Below are positions 1 through 7,767 of a stretch of DNA of 64,000 bases, piece by piece. Location of the stretch: positions 208,811 to 272,810 of the forward strand of contig NZ_LKEG01000044.1 in the NCBI RefSeq assembly GCF_001645105.1, in the 5' to 3' direction. The notes beneath the pieces were generated by a model, which saw only the letters and a program-made list of their open reading frames with translations, had not been told where the DNA came from and did not search any database. This stretch comes from Pseudomonas marginalis (lineage in GTDB: Bacteria; Pseudomonadota; Gammaproteobacteria; Pseudomonadales; Pseudomonadaceae). Every line of letters begins with the position of its first letter. The stretch's first letter is position 1. Made by a program: the position numbers and the translations under genes.

Positions 1-328
1 ATCGATAGGTCCCTTTTTTGGGTTTCGGTATTTTGGTGTGGGTTTACGGTGAAGAGGGGGGCGACCGTGCGCAGGTGTGCAAAACCGGGCCTGTTTAGGA
101 CACCCAGCAGGTCCGAAGACCTCCTGCGCGCAGCCGCCATCAAAGCAGCGAGCACAAAAAACGCCCGTTGGATGGCTGGGCGTTTGTACGCCTAAACAGT
201 TTCGTCGGACTTGCACATCCGTGTCACCGTTTTTTGCGATGACGAGACGAAGACTAGGCGCGCTGGCTGCACGCGACAAGTTCATGCACGGCCCAAAATC
301 TTGCAGGAAAAATCCGAAGGTCAGTCCA
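1..328. other. Left-edge region without a recognisable gene
   Basis: No open frame here has a convincing start, ribosome binding site or family resemblance. A frame of about 110 codons running right across it on the plus strand is rich in Arg, Pro and Ser and overlaps the start of the neighbouring minus-strand gene, so I regard it as non-coding. The only structured element I see is a terminator-like hairpin at 154-186. Confidence 0.5.
154..186 (-). terminator. Rho-independent terminator-like hairpin
   Basis: Six-base arms ACGCCC (161-166) and GGGCGT (178-183) flank an 11-base loop. Read on the minus strand, the stem is followed by a run of six T. It lies about 145 bases downstream of the candidate immunity gene and would end a minus-strand transcript from the toxin/immunity pair. 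A shorter T run on the other side could give weak bidirectional function. Confidence 0.5.
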
Positions 329-748
329 TCACAACCCCATCACCACCTTGATCGGGCCAAGACCTTCGAGGGCATAGCTGTTGTACTCATACACTCGCCC
401 CTGAATATCCAATAGAAGCACGCCCTCATGCTCACTCACTTGAACATTGGGTTCCTTGGTTTTCAGAAAAGGATGCGCCGACACCAATGTGGTGAGTATT
501 TCCCGATCGTTACTCAAGTTCCTATGCACGTAGTAGCGGTATGAAAAGCCCACCGTCGCACCGCCTTGGCCATCCCGCGCGCCGTAGATCGAGGAGCCGT
601 TGCCCAAGGAATGCTTCAACACCACTTCGTCCAAATCCGGTGTTCCGGGCGATATTAACCAACTGCCTGCGATATAAATCAGGCAGCCCACCAGCAGGCA
701 GTTACGCAGGATCGGTATGAGGCCTTCAGTAGCCTTGTGAAATCGCAT
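329..748 (-). CDS. Membrane-anchored hypothetical protein, candidate immunity partner of the type 44 toxin
   Basis: The 139-residue product is not a family I recognise. It has one hydrophobic segment at about residues 14-33 (CLLVGCLIYIAGSWLI), preceded by Arg, His and Lys, so an N-in anchor with most of the protein in the periplasm is likely. Its ATG lies inside the last codons of the toxin gene, a 23-base overlap that suggests translational coupling. In polymorphic toxin loci the gene immediately after the toxin is usually its immunity gene, which is the basis for the proposed role. A periplasmic immunity domain would imply a toxin acting in the envelope. Position and topology are seen; function is inferred. 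Confidence 0.5.
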   Translation of the reverse strand: MRFHKATEGLIPILRNCLLVGCLIYIAGSWLISPGTPDLDEVVLKHSLGNGSSIYGARDGQGGATVGFSYRYYVHRNLSNDREILTTLVSAHPFLKTKEPNVQVSEHEGVLLLDIQGRVYEYNSYALEGLGPIKVVMGL

Positions 749-1109
749 ACTCGATACCTCTCCTTATCCAATATTGATCTCGCGGGTCATCACCAAAAGG
801 GTCACCTCCCCACCATGAGCCAAAGTCCGGCAGGGTGGTTTTGGCGATGGTTTGAGCAACTCCTGCAGCCCGCAGTAACACATGATCGGGAATGCCTAAC
901 ACCGTGCCCGTGGCACCGTAATTGAAATTACCAAAAGCCTCGTATTGACGCCCTTGCTTCTTGTAGTTCCACGGCCCTGCAGCTCTGACCTGCGAATAAA
1001 ACCAAGAATAGGCGAACGCCGAACCCGGCCTGAGATGGATGCGCTTGCACTTGGCAATCGCCATATTTTCAAACATTGAAACACCGGGAGGCATTAACGG
1101 CACAGCCAT
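726..1109 (-). CDS. Polymorphic toxin type 44 domain protein (stand-alone toxin domain)
   Basis: The product of about 127 residues resembles the type 44 toxin domain found at the C-terminus of polymorphic toxins. The marks are PPGVS near the start, then QVRAAGPWNYK, FGNFNYGATG and, near the end, GDDPRDQ followed by RRGIEY. There is no Rhs, PAAR, VgrG or secretion domain upstream in the frame, so this is a bare toxin module. I chose the ATG at 1109 because AAGGA sits seven bases before it; the frame stays open to 1196, and a TTG at 1178 or ATG at 1151 would add 23 or 14 residues. The immunity candidate overlaps its 3' end. The biochemical activity of the domain is not something I can read from the sequence. 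Confidence 0.72.
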   Translation of the reverse strand: MAVPLMPPGVSMFENMAIAKCKRIHLRPGSAFAYSWFYSQVRAAGPWNYKKQGRQYEAFGNFNYGATGTVLGIPDHVLLRAAGVAQTIAKTTLPDFGSWWGGDPFGDDPRDQYWIRRGIEYAISQGY

Positions 1110-1119
1110 TTGCGTGTCC

Positions 1120-1224
1120 TTACTGGCATAGGGAAGCGCCGAACCTAGCATCCCACTCAGGCCAGAAAACCGGCCCAATCCAGTTAAAGAAATTACTTAC
1201 ACAAATAACATTCAGTTCCGACAT
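1120..1224 (-). CDS. Candidate 34-codon ORF upstream of the toxin gene
   Basis: An ATG at 1224 opens a 34-codon frame, in a different phase from the toxin, that encodes a Trp- and Phe-rich peptide (FFNWIGPVFWPEW in the middle). Its TAA stop (1122-1120) overlaps the AAGGA ribosome binding site of the toxin start at 1109. This is the arrangement expected for a coupled leader ORF. It could equally be the frameshifted remnant of a longer N-terminal region. No good ribosome binding site precedes its own ATG, so expression is uncertain. Confidence 0.25.
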   Translation of the reverse strand: MSELNVICVSNFFNWIGPVFWPEWDARFGASLCQ

Positions 1225-1270
1225 TTTTGGACGGCTAGGGTCGCGACGGCCGGTCAAACACAGAGGATCA

Positions 1271-1366
1271 AATGTAAGACAGGGCTTGCCCCCGATTGCG
1301 GTGGTTCAGGTATAAAAGTATCAAATGACAGTCAGCCATCGGGGGCAAGCCCCCTCCCACATTTTG
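1271..1366. repeat. REPIN (two inverted REPs, GGGGGCTTGCCCCC class)
   Basis: A REP core reading GGGCTTGCCCCCGATTGCGG is followed about 30 bases later by its inverse, ending in GGGGGCAAGCCCCCTCCCAC. The pair can fold into one long hairpin. It sits between the end of chpC and the toxin gene. The left copy lacks the usual GTGGGAG prefix. Confidence 0.85.
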
Positions 1367-1393
1367 ATATTCACTGGGATTGAGAATGAGGGG

Positions 1394-1849
1394 TCAGGCC
1401 AAGCCGGACTCGACCAATAGCGCTTCCAACCCCATCAAGTCCGGCACCTTCGCCACATGCTCCCCTACCTGCACCGCCGCCAACTCCAACGGGCACAGCG
1501 GCACGTCCACATAACTCAACTCGCTGTCGAGCTTGTAAGACCGTGGAATCCCCTGAATCACCAGCGCGATAAACTTCAACGTCGGCCGCCCACCCAAGGC
1601 ATTCAACACTACGATTCGCGAGCGTTCGCCGGTCATGCTGGCTTCACCGCACACCGCTTCAAAGCTGATCAGCGGTATCTGCCGATCGCGCCAGGTTACT
1701 TGCCGCAAATACCACGGCGGCGCATCACTGGCGGGCTCACCGCGCTGGAAGTCGATCAGCTCGGCAATGGCGACGTTGGGCAGCACCAGGTGGCGGTCGG
1801 CCAGCGGCAGCAGCAGGCCGGTGAGTTGGCTGGTGCGGTGGTCAAGCAT
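1394..1849 (-). CDS. chpC: CheW-like chemotaxis adaptor ChpC
   Basis: This 151-residue protein is a single CheW-like domain of the ChpC type, an adaptor of the Pil-Chp system that can link receptors to the kinase ChpA. Features seen are the N-terminal strand GLLLPLADRHLVLPNVAIAE, the central WRDRQIPLISFE segment and a C-terminal VVLN/FIALVIQG core. It is the last gene of the operon; its ATG lies eight bases inside the end of chpA, so translation is probably coupled. In P. aeruginosa chpB separates chpA and chpC, and here it is absent. The family assignment is strong; the precise input it carries is unknown. Confidence 0.85.
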   Translation of the reverse strand: MLDHRTSQLTGLLLPLADRHLVLPNVAIAELIDFQRGEPASDAPPWYLRQVTWRDRQIPLISFEAVCGEASMTGERSRIVVLNALGGRPTLKFIALVIQGIPRSYKLDSELSYVDVPLCPLELAAVQVGEHVAKVPDLMGLEALLVESGLA

Positions 1850-4800
1850 GGGACTTGCTCCAGTAGGCGATGCTTTCGAGCAGCACCGATTCCTGGTACG
1901 GCTTGCCGAGGTAGTCGTTGACGCCGATGGCCATGGCGCGGTCGCGGTGTTTCTGGCCGGTGCGCGAGGTGATCATGATGATCGGCAGGCGCATCAGCCG
2001 TGGGTCGTTGCGCACCTGGGTGGCGACTTCGAAGCCGTCCATGCGCGGCATTTCGATGTCGAGCAGCATCAGGTCCGGGGTGTGTTCTTCGAGCACAGCG
2101 AGGGCGTCGATGCCGTCTTTGGCGGTGAGCACGTTCATGCCGTTGCGCTCCAGCAGGCGGCTGGTGACTTTGCGCACGGTGACGGAGTCGTCCACCACCA
2201 GCACCAGCAACGGGCGTTTTTTCAAGGGGTCGTTGAGGATCAGCGGCGCATCGACCGACTGGGCCGGCAAGGCCGGCTGGCGGGCGCGGATATGCGCGAG
2301 CAAATCGATGATCAGCACTACGCGCCCGTCGCCCAGAATCGTCGCGCCCGACAGGCCCTGCACCCCGGCAAACTGCGGGCCCAGGCCCTTGACCACAATC
2401 TCCCGCGTACCGGCCATGGCGTCCACATGGATGGCCACGCGCCGCTCGTTGCACTGCACCAATAGCACCGGCACCGGCTGGTACTGGCCCAGCAGTTTCG
2501 GGCGGCTGACGGTGTGCAGCAGGTCGCCCAGGTAGAACAGCTCATAGCGCTGGCCGGCGTATTCATAACACGGTGGGTCTTGCTGGTAATGCCCCGCCAG
2601 CTCATGGGGCAGCACCCGCACCAGCCCTTCGATGGTGTTGAGCGGAATCGCGTACTGGTCGTCCGCACATTGCACCATCAGCGCACGGTTGACCGACACG
2701 GTAAACGGCAAGCGAATACGAAAATGCACACCCTCGCCCGGCGTCGAATCAATGACCATCGAGCCGCCAAGCTGACGCACTTCCTCATGCACCACGTCCA
2801 TGCCCACGCCGCGTCCGGAAATCTGCGTGATCTTTTCGGCGGTGGAGAAGCCCGGCTGCAGGATGAACTGCAACACGTCGCGGTCGCTGATCTCTTGATG
2901 CGGGCCCAGCAAACCACGCTTGATCGCCTTGCGCCGCACGGCCTCCAGCGGTACACCTGCGCCGTCATCGCGCATGTCGAAAACGATGTCGCCGCCTTCG
3001 TGGGTCAGGTCCAGGGTGATGCGGCCTTTCTCGGGCTTACCGGCCAACAGCCGCACATCGCGGGACTCCAGACCATGGTCGACGGCGTTGCGCAGCATGT
3101 GCTCCAGCGGTGCCGCCATGCGTTCCAGCACATTGCGGTCCATCTCGCCCTCGGCGTTGCCGACGATGAATTCCACGTCCTTGCCCAGCTCACCCGCCAC
3201 CTGGCGCACGATACGCTTGAGGCGCGGCAGCATGCGTTCGAACGGCACCATGCGCGTGCGCATCAGGCCTTCCTGCAACTCGGTGTTGATGCGCGCCTGT
3301 TGCTGCAACAGGTCGTGCGCGTCCTCGTTGCGGCGCTCGAGGGTGTCCTTGAGGTCGAGCAGGTCGGAAGCGGACTCGGACAGCGCGCGGGACAATTGCT
3401 GCAACTGCGAGTGGCGGTCCATTTCCAGCGGGTCGAATTCTTCATAACCCAGGCGCTCGGCCTCGGCCTGCTGGCGGCTGAGGATGCGGCCCTGGGTCTC
3501 GGTGTCGAGACGCCGCAGTTGGTCGCGCATGCGCTCGATCGTGGTTTCCACTTCGGTCAAGGCAATGCGGGCGTCGTTGACTTGCTGCTCGATACGGCCA
3601 CGGAAGATCGAGGTTTCACCGGCCAGGTTGACCAAGTCGTCGAGCAGCTCGGCAGAGATCTTCACCATGTCGGCGGCCGGGTCTACCACGGCCTCCGCCT
3701 TGCCCGTCGGCAACGCCACCGGTGTCACCGGTTCGTCGCTGGGGTGCACCAGGCTTTTGATTCGCTCGATGAGCTTGTCCACCGAGCCGACCGGCAAACC
3801 GTCGGCCACCGCGTCGATCATCTGCGCCAGACGGTCGTGGCAGCCTTGCAGCAACGCAAACAGCTCGGCGGACGGCGCCAGCAGGCCTGCGGACAGCCCT
3901 TCGTAGAGAAACTCCAGTTCATGGGCCAGATCGCCGATCGGCCCGATCTCGACCATGCGCGCGCCGCCCTTGAGGGTGTGCAGGTCGCGCAGCAGGGTTT
4001 CGACTTCCTGGCGGCTGCCGGGCTCGGCCTGCCAACGCAGCAAAGCGCTGCCTGAGCTGTCGAGAATGTCGGCGGCTTCTTCGAGGAAGATATCCAGCAA
4101 TTCAGGATCAGCACCCGAGGCTTGCGCAGCCTCGGTCGGTGCCGTCGGTGTGCTGCCCTGGCGGAATCCACGCAATTGGGCGATCAACTCGCCGGCATCG
4201 CTCAGGGGCCGTTGCTGTTGCAATTCATCAAGCTGCAAGGCCAGCCGCTCATGGCTGGCCATCAGTAACAGCGACAGCTCGGAAGAGTAGCTGTAGCGAC
4301 GGTCCACCAGCCCTTCATACAAACATTCCAGCTCGTGGGCGAGGTCACCCACCGGCCCGATTTCGGCCATGCGCGCGCCGCCCTTGAGGGTGTGCAGGTC
4401 ACGTTGCAACGAGGACAACGGTCCCGCGTTATCCGGCTCCAGCAACCAGCGTTTGAGCGACTGCCCGGCGCTGTCGAGGATGTCCACGGCCTCTTCCAGG
4501 AAGATCTCGACGATCTCATCGTCCATCGTCGTTGGCTGATCCAATTGCGCCGTGGCCGCCCCCAGCTCGGAGATGCTCAAGGCGCGGCTGCCGTCGCTTT
4601 TGATCAGGCCGGTGGCCGACGGGTCGAGGGCCTCATCCAACAACTCGCGCAACGCCTGTACCCGTGCCGGCGCCGGGCTGATTTCCTGCCCGGCGGCCAA
4701 TTGGTCGAGCATGTTGATCAAGGCTTCATGGGCCTGCTCGGCCTCGTGGAAAAACCGCTCGCTCACCGCCAGGCTGCTCTCCTCCACCGCGCCATAGAGG

Positions 4801-7661
4801 TCGAGCAGCGCTTCGCAGAGTGCGTCGATGGCGTGCAGGTCGGCGACGTGCGCGCCCTCCCCCAGGGTGGTCAGTTCGTCCAGCAGCGCGGTGAGTTCCT
4901 GGCGTTCGCCGGGATGCTGTTGCCAGCGGCGCAGCAGGCTTTCGGCGTCGAGCAGAATGTCCATGCCCTGGGCCAGGAAGTTGGCGATCAGTTGCGGGTC
5001 GCGCTTGATACGCAGGCCGGTATTCGGGGCGTCGAGCAATGCTTCAAGCTGCTGGTCCAGCAGGCGTTGGGTGCGGTTGATCAGGTCCTCTGCGCCTTTG
5101 ATCGGCGCCAACGGGTCGCTGTCCAGATCACGCAGCCCGCGCTGGAACAGGCTCTCGGCTTCGAGCAGCAACTCCACTTCGTCCAGGTCCAGCGGCAGGC
5201 GGTGTGCCTTGTATTCGCGGGTGAGGTGGTCCAGCGGGCGCGCCAGTTCGGCGATGGGCAGCACGCCGGCCATGTAGGCGCTGCCTTTGAGCGTGTGCAG
5301 GGCGCGTTGCAGTTCATCGCTGACGTGCAGCGGTACATGCTCGGCGGCCTGTTGCAGGAAGTGATTGAGGCTGTCCAGATGGCTTTGGACTTCGTTGCGG
5401 AAGATCTCCAGCAGCATCGGGTCATGGGGTTCGGCAGACGGCTGCGGCGTACCGCTGGCCAAGGCGTGGGCGCGGGCGGCCAGGGCGTCGACTTCATCGC
5501 GCTGGCGCTGGTCGTCGGTGGCGAAGTCGGCGATCAACTCCGGCAGCAAGGCCACCGCTTCATCCAGCACCTGTTGCACCTCGGGGCTCAGGGCTACGCT
5601 GCGTTCCAGTACGCGATTGAGCAGGTTTTCCACAGCCCAGGCCAGCTCGGCCAGGACCAGTGCGCGGACCATGCGGCCGCTGCCCTTGAGGGTGTGGAAA
5701 GCACGGCGCATTTCGCCCTGGGCGGTTTTGTCCGCGCTGTTGGGCAGGTAACGGTGCAGCACGTCGAGGACTTCGTCGGTTTCCTCGAGGAAGACCTCGC
5801 GCAGTTCATCGTCGATGGGCTCTTCGTCGGCCGGTGGCGGCAGCAGGCTACCGGGGCGTTGCAGGGCCGGCGGGTTCAGGCGCGACGTGGGGCTGGCCAG
5901 CGCGTCGAACTGCGACTGGCTCGGCGCGACCTCCACCGCCAGCGCTCCATCCGGTGCAACCAAGGCTTGGCGCCAGGGTTTCTCGGCAGGCAGGTAACCC
6001 AGCGCCGCCAGGCCTTGGGTGGCCAGCTCCAGCACCCGTTCGCCTGCGGCATCGGGGTCTTGGAGCATCCGTTCGAGGTAGTACTCCAGGCTGCTGATCA
6101 CGTCGGCAAAATGCGCCAGTTGCCGCTCGGTCGGCGGCGCGTCGTTGCCCATCAACTGTTCATCGACGTAGTCCGTGCAACCGCGCATCAGGCTCGCCGC
6201 GCGGGGTAAAGGGATCATGGCCAGGGCGCCGCGCACCTGGCTCAGCAGTTCCGGCAGGGACTCAAGGCGCTGGCGGTCCCAGTCGGCTTCGATGCAATCG
6301 ATCACCAGCTCCTTGGCTTGCTTGAGGCACTGGCAAGATTCACGGATCACCAGTTGGTGAATCTGGGTCAGGTCGGTGGTGGGCAGGCGGCTTTCTTCGC
6401 GGCTTTCCGGCTCCACGGTGCCGGCCATGCCGGCCAGTGTGGCTTCGACATAGAGCAAGGCGCCGGCGACGTCCATCAGCACAGCATCGTTGGGCTCGCG
6501 TTGGCCCTGGGCCAGGCTCAGCACCACGGCAAGCTGGTCGATGATGACTTTACGCGGCTGGCCGAAGCCCAGCACCGCCAAGGTGTCGGCGATCTGCCGC
6601 AGTGGCGCGAGCAGCGCGTCGAGGTCGCTGGTGTGCTGACGGTCGCTGCGTACGAACAGGTCGAGGCGTTCTTTTACCCGCACCAACTCTTCACACAATG
6701 CACCCAGCACCGAGCCCATGGCGTTGCGGTCCGGCCCGGCCAGGCGTGCGCGTTCGGCATCGACCACCGTGCTGTCCGGCAAGGCTTCATCCAGGCCGTA
6801 GCGTTCCTTGAGGCTTTGCATGCGCGGTGTCGGCCGGGTGACCTTGGCCACATAAAACAGCAAGCTCTTGAGCAACTCATCTGGCGCCGGCTGGTTGATG
6901 CCGCCGATGCCTTGGGCAAGCAGGCGCTTGAGCTGTTTGTCACTGGCCTTGAGCAAACTGCGCAGCGCTGGGCTGTTGGCGATCACGCCGATGAGCATGC
7001 CTTCGACCAGCGCCGAAGTGACTTGCCAAAGCGGCAACAACGGCGCGCCCTGGCATAAGGCTTCGAGACGCGCGAACACCCGCGCCATGTCCTCCAGGTT
7101 GCTGGGGCCGTGGTCTTCGCGCAGCAGCCCGGCCAGGGCCTGTTGCAGCAGCTGATGCCACTGGCGCAGTTGCTCTTTCAGGTCGGGCACCGCGCGTTGC
7201 GCCAGGGCTTCATCGGGCAGCGGCGCTATGGTGAGCAGTTGCGGGCTGAACAGGCTGGTCTCCGACAGCAGGCTTTCGCCGCGGGCGCTGCGCAAGTCGT
7301 TGAGCAGCGGCAATACCACCAGCGGCAGGTCGCGGCGGGCGCTGTGCACGCGGTCCAGGTAGAGCGGCAATTGGTTGAGGGCCTGTTGCAGCAGGCGGAT
7401 GCTTTCGTCGCGCTGGCTCACATGGCCGGCTTGCAGAGCCAGGGCCAGTGCTTCGATTTCCTCGGCCAGCAGGGCCGCGCCGTAGAACTCGACCATTTGC
7501 AGCGCGCCATGCACCTGATGGATGCCGGCCAGGCATTCGCTGATCGCGTCGCCGTCAGTGGTTTCGACGTACGCATCCAGCGCCGAACGGGCCTGTTGCA
7601 GGGTTTCGGCAATGTCGCCCTTGACCCATTCGAGGGCCACGTAGTCGTGCCGATCAACCAT
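1842..7661 (-). CDS. chpA: Hybrid chemosensory histidine kinase ChpA
   Basis: A 1939-residue CheA-like kinase that controls type IV pilus function through PilG and PilH. Four canonical Hpt motifs (HTLKG) put phospho-accepting histidines at about 656, 789, 1090 and 1228. A degenerate N-terminal one, HQVHG, lies at residue 48. Then come a dimerisation region, the HATPase (N-box LRNAVDHG near 1520, GRGVGMDVV near 1617), a CheW-like domain near 1670-1790, and a C-terminal receiver with Asp1868 (LMLLDIEMPRMDG). The P. aeruginosa protein is larger (2472 residues). I chose ATG 7661, preceded by GGAG; an upstream in-frame start would add 16 residues. It follows pilJ directly, with no pilK. Confidence 0.93.
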   Translation of the reverse strand: MVDRHDYVALEWVKGDIAETLQQARSALDAYVETTDGDAISECLAGIHQVHGALQMVEFYGAALLAEEIEALALALQAGHVSQRDESIRLLQQALNQLPLYLDRVHSARRDLPLVVLPLLNDLRSARGESLLSETSLFSPQLLTIAPLPDEALAQRAVPDLKEQLRQWHQLLQQALAGLLREDHGPSNLEDMARVFARLEALCQGAPLLPLWQVTSALVEGMLIGVIANSPALRSLLKASDKQLKRLLAQGIGGINQPAPDELLKSLLFYVAKVTRPTPRMQSLKERYGLDEALPDSTVVDAERARLAGPDRNAMGSVLGALCEELVRVKERLDLFVRSDRQHTSDLDALLAPLRQIADTLAVLGFGQPRKVIIDQLAVVLSLAQGQREPNDAVLMDVAGALLYVEATLAGMAGTVEPESREESRLPTTDLTQIHQLVIRESCQCLKQAKELVIDCIEADWDRQRLESLPELLSQVRGALAMIPLPRAASLMRGCTDYVDEQLMGNDAPPTERQLAHFADVISSLEYYLERMLQDPDAAGERVLELATQGLAALGYLPAEKPWRQALVAPDGALAVEVAPSQSQFDALASPTSRLNPPALQRPGSLLPPPADEEPIDDELREVFLEETDEVLDVLHRYLPNSADKTAQGEMRRAFHTLKGSGRMVRALVLAELAWAVENLLNRVLERSVALSPEVQQVLDEAVALLPELIADFATDDQRQRDEVDALAARAHALASGTPQPSAEPHDPMLLEIFRNEVQSHLDSLNHFLQQAAEHVPLHVSDELQRALHTLKGSAYMAGVLPIAELARPLDHLTREYKAHRLPLDLDEVELLLEAESLFQRGLRDLDSDPLAPIKGAEDLINRTQRLLDQQLEALLDAPNTGLRIKRDPQLIANFLAQGMDILLDAESLLRRWQQHPGERQELTALLDELTTLGEGAHVADLHAIDALCEALLDLYGAVEESSLAVSERFFHEAEQAHEALINMLDQLAAGQEISPAPARVQALRELLDEALDPSATGLIKSDGSRALSISELGAATAQLDQPTTMDDEIVEIFLEEAVDILDSAGQSLKRWLLEPDNAGPLSSLQRDLHTLKGGARMAEIGPVGDLAHELECLYEGLVDRRYSYSSELSLLLMASHERLALQLDELQQQRPLSDAGELIAQLRGFRQGSTPTAPTEAAQASGADPELLDIFLEEAADILDSSGSALLRWQAEPGSRQEVETLLRDLHTLKGGARMVEIGPIGDLAHELEFLYEGLSAGLLAPSAELFALLQGCHDRLAQMIDAVADGLPVGSVDKLIERIKSLVHPSDEPVTPVALPTGKAEAVVDPAADMVKISAELLDDLVNLAGETSIFRGRIEQQVNDARIALTEVETTIERMRDQLRRLDTETQGRILSRQQAEAERLGYEEFDPLEMDRHSQLQQLSRALSESASDLLDLKDTLERRNEDAHDLLQQQARINTELQEGLMRTRMVPFERMLPRLKRIVRQVAGELGKDVEFIVGNAEGEMDRNVLERMAAPLEHMLRNAVDHGLESRDVRLLAGKPEKGRITLDLTHEGGDIVFDMRDDGAGVPLEAVRRKAIKRGLLGPHQEISDRDVLQFILQPGFSTAEKITQISGRGVGMDVVHEEVRQLGGSMVIDSTPGEGVHFRIRLPFTVSVNRALMVQCADDQYAIPLNTIEGLVRVLPHELAGHYQQDPPCYEYAGQRYELFYLGDLLHTVSRPKLLGQYQPVPVLLVQCNERRVAIHVDAMAGTREIVVKGLGPQFAGVQGLSGATILGDGRVVLIIDLLAHIRARQPALPAQSVDAPLILNDPLKKRPLLVLVVDDSVTVRKVTSRLLERNGMNVLTAKDGIDALAVLEEHTPDLMLLDIEMPRMDGFEVATQVRNDPRLMRLPIIMITSRTGQKHRDRAMAIGVNDYLGKPYQESVLLESIAYWSKSHA

Positions 7662-7724
7662 AACTGCTCCGCTTAGAATTCGTGGGTTGCTGGTGGTGCG
7701 AGATCTCAAGACAGATAGAGATCA

Positions 7725-7756
7725 AATGTGGGAGGGGACAAGCTCCCTCCCACATT
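7725..7756. repeat. REP-derived perfect hairpin between pilJ and chpA
   Basis: AATGTGGGAGGG (7725-7736) is matched by CCCTCCCACATT (7745-7756) around an eight-base loop. The arms are the outer part of the local REP class brought together without the usual spacer. It lies between the stop of pilJ and the start of chpA. It could attenuate or stabilise the transcript at this point, but there is no long T run. Confidence 0.7.
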
Positions 7757-7767
7757 GGTACTGCATT

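Noticed and set aside
77..415. Open frame of about 110 codons at the left edge, plus strand
   Set aside because: No ribosome binding site or family likeness, and it runs into the 3' end of the immunity candidate on the other strand.
2514..6209. Long open frames (over 500 codons) on the plus strand opposite chpA
   Set aside because: They are antisense shadows of a GC-rich gene: no family resemblance, composition dominated by His, Gln, Arg and Val, no ribosome binding sites. The minus frame has unmistakable kinase domains.
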